Source: Metallyticus violacea (lineage: Eukaryota; Arthropoda; Insecta; Mantodea; Metallyticidae). Taken from it: DNA of 64,000 nt. This document shows, piece by piece, positions 1 through 64,000 of the stretch (position 1 is its first letter; every line of letters begins with the position of its first letter). The translations under genes and the position numbers were made by a program. The stretch spans positions 161,381,001 to 161,445,000 of the forward strand of contig CM060833.1 in assembly GCA_030762175.1 (NCBI GenBank), given 5' to 3'. The notes below the pieces were generated by a model. The model had not been told where the DNA came from. It did not search any database and worked only from the letters and a program-made list of their open reading frames with translations.

Positions 1-790
1 AACCAGTTTTAACTGTCTGATTCTAATACTTAGCATATTTTCCTATGCACAGTACTAGTACCTAAAATGCATCTTATGAGTTAGATACACATTTATTCAA
101 AATGTATAGAAATTCAATAAATTATTAAAAGATACCATTTATAATATCATACATAGCATGTATCAAAGGTAAGCATGACCTTCAATTTCCATACTATCAG
201 TTGACTGTGCAAATGAACATTACTGCAGACATTTTCTACCACATATTGATAATTGCAACTATGAATCATAGTAATGAAATATGCAGTTATTATTATTATT
301 ATTATTATTATTATTGTTGTTGTTGTTGTTATTGTTATTGTTATTTGTTTTTATCATTAATATTGTCATTGTATTAGCACATAATAGAAATTTGATCCCC
401 AACCTGAATTAGAATGTGTAGCAATTCATGTGATAACAATGAAAGGGCAGCTGATGTAAATAATATTCTATTAATAAGTCACAATATTATATATTTATAT
501 ACATAATGAATACCACATTTTTCTCTCAAAATATAATAGTTACAACAAATGAGATTCATAGAAGTGAAATGCAAGTCACAGCAAGTATTTGCTTTCATAT
601 TCAAATTGCTGCTATCCAATTGTAAGTTTCTGGTAAAAGTAACATTTACTATATTAAACTATTAGCTTTAAATAAATGTATCACCATATAATACCTCTTA
701 AACTATGTTACTCATATCAGTCAAACAAAATAGTAGTAAATTTTATAAATATTGCACTTACAAAGCTGTTGACAACAAAGTGGTAATATA
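1..790. other. Intron sequence, nothing recognised beyond a trinucleotide repeat
   Basis: AT-rich non-coding sequence downstream of exon 14. A (TTA)n run grading into (TTG)n sits at about 287-345. From about 748 the sequence resembles the terminal region of the PLE-related family (see 791-1027). No chitinase exon could be found here. Confidence 0.5.
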
Positions 791-1027
791 TCCTAAACTT
801 AGGCATTTATTTTTTTATTTTTTTTGCACTAAACTACATTTACTTACATAAAAGTAAGACACATTTCGGGAGAATCTTTCCCATCTTTGTTGCTCACCAA
901 ACCGCTGTTACTCAAAATGATGGCTCAGTGAGCAACGAAGATGGGAGAGATTCTCCCGAAATGTGTCTTACTTTTGTGTAAGTAAATGGAGTTTAGTGTA
1001 AAAAAAAAATGAATACCTAAAGTTTAG
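791..1027. repeat. PLE-type fold-back element with two decayed hammerhead motifs
   Basis: Two arms of roughly 100 bp (791-898 and 930-1027) are inverted copies, sharing CCTAAACTT, TTTACTTACA and the CCCGAAATGTG block. On each strand the CTGAAGA core has decayed (CAAAGA or CGAAGA) while the GGGAG/CTCCC stem II and GAAA remain. The flanking ACTTACAAAGCTGTTGAC at about 758-776 also occurs at 35450-35470, tying this to the PLE at 35481-36305. Confidence 0.7.
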
Positions 1028-1278
1028 TTGTAAATTTATTCATAATGATTCAGGATTTTAATCATTAATTAACAACAACAAAATATAACATAGCAGGACT
1101 TAAAATATAAAATATATAAGTTACTAATGTTTTTCAGCATTCTAATAGTATATTAAAATATTTTACATTTATTTGAGATTAAATTAGCCCTGCTTCAGGT
1201 TGTCATAGATGGGATGATGATCTTTATGCATAAAGGGTTTCAAGCTCTGAAGGCTATCAAACTTACTCTGATCAATTT

Positions 1279-2060
1279 TCATCTGTTCAGTATACAAGAC
1301 TTTGGGCTTCTTTTCATTATTTTGTTTGTCTGTTTTGGAAGCAGCTGCCAGAGATCTGTTTGCCTAAACTTGTACAATACTTCTCCTTCTATGTACATTA
1401 ATGCTGTTATGTCTGCCACTATGGGATCGCCTACTTTTCTCCCTGGTCTGATTGATTGAAAATTTAACTCTTGTTTTTCATAGTTTTTTAAAAAACTATG
1501 GTCCAAATAATGCATAACATAAGTCTGATTATTCTTCTTGTTTCTTTTTGCTCCCTCTTGTTACATAGCCAGAAGATGAAAATAATGGTGGAGTGAATAG
1601 AGTGAAGTGCACTTAATCTACCTCCATCATTGTATGCCTGTTCTAAAGTATCAACTGCTCAATTTCTATATTTTGAGTTTTAGAAATATCAGCTGGTACT
1701 TGCCAGGACTCTATTTTTGTTTTAATAAGCACATTCATCAGAAATAAGGATAATCTTCTTTTAATTTATGTTTAACTTTATGAAATCAACAATACATGGT
1801 GTGAACTCATTTGATGCTACCTTTCCTTCACCTTAAAGCCATATGTATAAGTGAACATCTTTGTTTTTAGTGACATATATCATGAAGTTATGTACTTGCA
1901 ATTTCTGACCATGAGAATACTTTGACACAAATAGTTTGAGGCAAGTCAAGATGCTCTGTATGTCCATAGTTGCAACAAGAACAGAATCAGAAGCTGAGGC
2001 TATAGCACTTAGTTTATCAAGCTCTTGTTTCACCTCTTTTAGTTATGTGCAATCTGTAGT
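1279..2060 (-). pseudogene. Decayed DNA-transposon transposase-like ORF
   Basis: Read on the minus strand in shifting frames, the region gives LQVHNFMIYVTKNKDVHLYIW, then SNEFTPCIVDFIK, ILISDECAYQNKN and LHSIHSTI, and finally GRKVGDPIVADITALMY. Recalled insect transposon-encoded proteins carry this order of blocks (KLxxHNFTxY, SDGCxYQNRN, DSVHSTIE, GRxVGDPxVTDIRAL). Several stops and shifts make it a relic. I am not certain of the superfamily. Confidence 0.6.
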
Positions 2061-2130
2061 CATATCTTGACTGGAAGATGGAGATCTTTTTTCATAATTC
2101 AACACTATGAATTTCTTTCTTTCCACAGTT

Positions 2131-2273
2131 GGAAGAGCAATATCCTGGCACCATTCTTGATAAACCAGATGCATATGCACCTAAAACTGTTTTCTACATA
2201 AATGCGAGAAGTGGAGACTCTGCTGCAATAGTAACTGGGTACTTTTGGAATTATTTGAAGCCATTTAAATAAG
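2131..2273 (+). other. Possible plus-strand terminal exon of unknown origin
   Basis: A good acceptor (TTTCTTTCCACAG) precedes a 47-codon open frame starting LEEQYPGTILDKPDAY and ending FWNYLKPFK followed by TAA. Composition looks protein-like, unlike the opposite strand. I do not recognise the product. It could be a captured or processed gene fragment, another mobile element's ORF, or chance. Confidence 0.3.
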
Positions 2274-2279
2274 ATGTAT

Positions 2280-2615
2280 GTTTTCAGTGGCTTCAATGGC
2301 AATTTTCTCTTTTGGAAGCACTTGTAAATATGCATTTTTGTCTTACTGATCCAATTCATGTGAAATATTATGTGCTTAATTGTGTGAAATTATCCATGAA
2401 TTAAAAGAGTCTTTTATTATGCACAGAAAGAATCCTGGCAAACCTAAATTTAAATTTTAATTTCCTCTGAGTTGGAAAAGTAGATCATATGAATTTTGCT
2501 TACAGAAACTTTTTGGATCTAAGTGGGATCTTCTTTGTATAGAAGTTTGAAAGTCTACCAGTTCCACAATATAAGCCATTTTTTCATCTCATGTATTCAC
2601 ATGCCAAAAATTGGT

Positions 2616-2646
<31 letters not shown>

Positions 2647-4296
2647 CCACATTTATCTCGTTGCACATAAAACTTCTTGAATTTTTCTTGCTTCTCTTAT
2701 GGGAGCAAGTTTTAGAGATAAGTAATCTTTCTTTCCTTTGCATCAAAATGGAATGCCATCTTTTTTTTTTGAAACCTTCATACTTCTGGTCAAGAACTTA
2801 GCCTTTTATTTTTGTCCTTGGAGTTATTTTTGGGCTTGGAAGAATCTATTTGTAAAAATTTCTCTTCCCTAACAGCATTTTAATCATTTCCCTGAGAATG
2901 AGCAGTAACATACTATCCACAACCCTTGACACTTTCCAATTTAGTTTGTTTTCATACAATGTTCTAGAGAAGCATTCTCTGCAATCATGAGATCACTTGA
3001 GGCTGCAGGGGTATTCAGTGTTACCATTATGTAGTTGTCTGTTGAAATATGCAGAGTAATGTATTTAATAAACAAAACCCACAGGCATTACAACTGTAGG
3101 TAAAATGTTGTTGCAATAATTATGTTTTATGTTTCATGAATTACTTAATGAACTATTAAGTTGGCAGAATCATAAATAATATTCAGATTTAATTAATTGA
3201 ACTATGATTAGTTTTAATTGCTTAATTATTAAGATTATAGCTAAATAAATACATTTTCCATTACTGCAATACAAATAATACCTTTATTCATTGCTCCATC
3301 ATTGCCAAAATCTTTCTATTACTTTCTAGTGCTAGTGGTAAGGAACTTGCATTAGCTCTGTTTTCATTTGTAGATTGAATAGGAGATGCATCTCAGTCAT
3401 CATAGCAGTCATTGTCTGAAAAGTGTATTTTAACAATGCAAGAACAGCTGACCATTAAATTGTGTGCTCTCATTATGACAAAAAAAATATTACTTTTGTC
3501 AGCTTGCCTGAAATATCATCTAGTGCATTATCTGATGCCAATTCAATGGCTATCCTTACTAACTTCATTGCCCTATTGTTTACATTTTATCTGTAATACA
3601 ATTATAACTGAATTACTTTGATGGCTCAATAATCAAGTTTAAATATAATATGGCATAGCATCTTCTGATACATTATTTAAAAGTATGGAATGAATGTGCA
3701 AAAGGCATGTTGAATACTACTAGCATATCAAACAGGTGTAACCTATTGCTTTTCTCATCAGAGTAAGTCTCAGATGTCACACAACAACGCCCTTTGCTCT
3801 TTACCAGGAAATAACTGGCAAAAATGTGAAAAGATGCATGTGAAATGTTTTTGTTACACATAGCGCATTTGCAAGTACAACATTCACATGCAACTTCAAG
3901 GACAAATACAGCTATTGCTGACTCCTGTACATAGCACCTTTAATTTTCTTCTATGCACATAGTGATTTTTGGATTTACAGACAGGGAATGGGTATATGCA
4001 TTTTCTCATCTTGAGGGTGAATTCATGATTGAAACTTATGCCTAAATCATCAAAAAAGTGGAAAATCAAAATTTCTGCACATTATGGTTTTGGAAGTGCA
4101 ACAACGATATTTAATAACTGTTGGACTCTAAAAAATTAAGAATCTTGCAAAATTTGACAATTTATATATCTATAATATATATTAATTATATTAGTAAAAT
4201 TAATAAACATAAAAAAGAAATAAATGCATTTAAAGAACATACTGCCTGTAATTCAATAGGTTAACTTAGCTAGAATCAAACCAAATGTCCACTTAC
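2280..4296. other. Intron, no gene recognised
   Basis: AT-rich sequence with a 30-base poly(T) run at about 2618-2647. A short minus-strand open frame at 3673-3861 has no recognisable similarity. Nothing else stands out. Confidence 0.4.
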
Positions 4297-62053
<57,757 letters not shown>

Positions 62054-64000
62054 CTGAAAATTGAAAATAACTTTCATTTTTACAAATTACTCGTATTTAC
62101 AAAAATATTCATACAACTTAATTTTTTCTGAAACAGAACTTAAGTGGAATGCCTGCCACAATAATTTATTTTTATTCATTTGTGCAAATCACTTAACTGC
62201 TGCTGATGATGGTTATTGTAAGGAATGAAATGCAGAAGAAAATTAAGAATTATAGACAATGGGGATTTGTGATTATAATTCAGCATTGTGTCACAGGCAA
62301 ATATTTTACTGTACATATATTAACAGTAAGAATTTAAATTTTATAAGCTGAGCCAACAAAACTAGAGGGAGAGATGCATTTATTCTGCACTGTAAGTTGT
62401 AAATGTATGGCCATTGATCATTATTTTAAGTCTTACAGTAGCATGAGTAGGTTTTGGATTGATGCATTTTCAATTTTGGGGGGACGAGGGGAGGAATCTG
62501 GTGGCAATGCATTGATTAATACAGTAAGCTACACTTAAAACCTTCTATTTGAAAGTCAGTTGCTTACCAGCACCAGCCAGCATTGGCATCACAGTGCTTC
62601 ATCTTTTTAAAACTTGGGTACTACAAACAGAATAAACTAATTACTTAAGAGGATGCAGGAAGTGTTGCCCATTTTATACAACACACAATATACATCTTCG
62701 AATTCATCAGTTCTTCTGCACTAATAAACCTAATTTTCGGGCAACACTTACAGTATCTTCCATTAGAGGGGTAAGCACAGAACTAATAAATTTAATTTGT
62801 AGTTTTAAAAAAATAAAATGTTGTAGCATTGTTGGTTCGAGGGGACAGATGTTGATGGAGAGTGGAGGGTTGCAACCAGCTTGCAAATGCAACATTTAAA
62901 TGTGCCTCACTGTAATATGTTTAAAAAGAAATGCAGTGAAAATGAGCATCTTTGTAGGGACTGTTTTTTTCAATTTGTTGACATTTTTAATTATTTTAAT
63001 TTTATTATTTGGCACTACACATTATTTTGCATTTTCAAAATGAGTAGTATTTAAATTTGTTTCTTTTTTTAAAAGCTTATTGCTTTCTTTTCAATATAAA
63101 AGCTAAATTATAAAATTTTTTCAATTATTAAAATACCATTCTCTGCTTTGTATAGATGGAAAATGCACTTTTACAAACAACTTTGATTCTAGTAAATACT
63201 TCAGCTTGATGAATGCATTAAAAGAATGAATGTGCCCAAACCAATCATAGCCTAACTCACCAATAGCAGTTATATGATTAGCTGCTATAGTATTATGTAA
63301 TGAAGTCATTGCAAAAATAAAAGAAAATGTTATGTAAAAATTAAAGCATTAATTGTTTCATTATTGAAGATAAAACTGTTCAGCTCAGATAGAGGTATAC
63401 GAAGTACAAGCTGAGTTCAGCAAGAACTGAGGTTTAACAAATTTTCTGTGGATAAATATGCAATAAAGGTCTACAGCAGTTTCAACATAAAAAACAAATA
63501 ATTCAGTAAATGCAACATTCATGCCTGCTCTCTCAGTTTACCTTTGTTTAAAGAACTTGTGAAACTTTGACTTCTGAAAATATTCCTCTGTATAAAGTAA
63601 ATGATCCAAAGTGCCATGAATATACTGGAAAGTCAATATCAGATTCTTCTACATTAAGAAAAAATCTATATGGTAAATACAAGAGAAATCACAAAATGTG
63701 AAGAATTACAATCTAATTGTTTCTTCATGGCCACTTCTCCACATGAGTTAAGTGGTGTGGTCATTACACATATGCTTGGTGCACTGTCACTACAACTAGC
63801 CTACAGTCCCTCTGTTATGCTATCAATATTATGAGTAGATAGATTAGTTGAGAGTTATTATGAAGTTTGTTGTTAGTGACCATGAACAAAATACTAAAAC
63901 TGTACCTAACATAATGCAATGATAAAAAAAAAATAGCATCAAGAGGTAGCTGTAAATGTTCAAACCTTGAGAGAATGCTAAGAACAGCTTTCAGAAAGGC
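62054..64000. other. Upstream intron, nothing recognised
   Basis: An exon for the first strands of GH18-A must exist upstream, but none of its expected motifs appears here on the minus strand. The sequence is AT-rich without supported repeats. Confidence 0.45.

Noticed and set aside
62521..62600. Possible extra chitinase exon with a GTAAGC donor on the minus strand
   Set aside because: Its translation contains a stop and has no GH18 motif expected before exon 1.

Overview
The window is AT-rich, intron-rich arthropod genomic DNA, most probably from an insect. The evidence is one multidomain GH18/CBM14 chitinase gene on the minus strand, tRNA-derived SINEs with intact target-site duplications, Penelope-like elements (PLEs), mariner relics and several LINE relics. 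I cannot name the species. A large-genome, possibly polyneopteran insect is only a guess from the repeat style.

The single host gene I can support is a group II (Cht10-like) chitinase. It runs from beyond position 64000 down past position 1. Fourteen consecutive internal exons can be placed (62053 down to 4297), all with GT/AG borders and compatible phases. Together they encode about 1,111 residues. The order is: GH18 domain A (catalytic DxxDxDxE present) - CBM14 - CBM14 - GH18 domain B (catalytic Glu replaced by Asn, two of the three Asp also lost) - Thr-rich linker with three Pro-Trp-Trp motifs - CBM14. The signal peptide, the start of GH18-A and everything after the last CBM14 lie outside the window. 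Exon 14 ends in phase 1, so the protein continues.

The introns are packed with mobile DNA. Three PLE copies carry recognisable GIY-YIG endonuclease sequence (11585-12890, 35481-36305, 54430-55020). Many short fold-back elements are related to them. Seven sites carry an intact hammerhead ribozyme core (CTGANGA, stem II, GAAA, palindromic stem III), and about nine more are decayed. In the PLE copies where both can be read, the endonuclease stop codon is the TGA inside the CTGANGA core. Four tRNA-derived SINE families are present. Four full-length copies from two of them are flanked by perfect 11-14 bp duplications, and one copy is nested in another SINE.

Other residents are four decayed LINE reverse-transcriptase relics, two mariner-type transposase pseudogenes, an unclassified DNA-transposon transposase pseudogene at 1279-2060, and long simple repeats. 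I found no genuine tRNA, rRNA or CRISPR. No promoter or polyadenylation site of the chitinase gene is in view.
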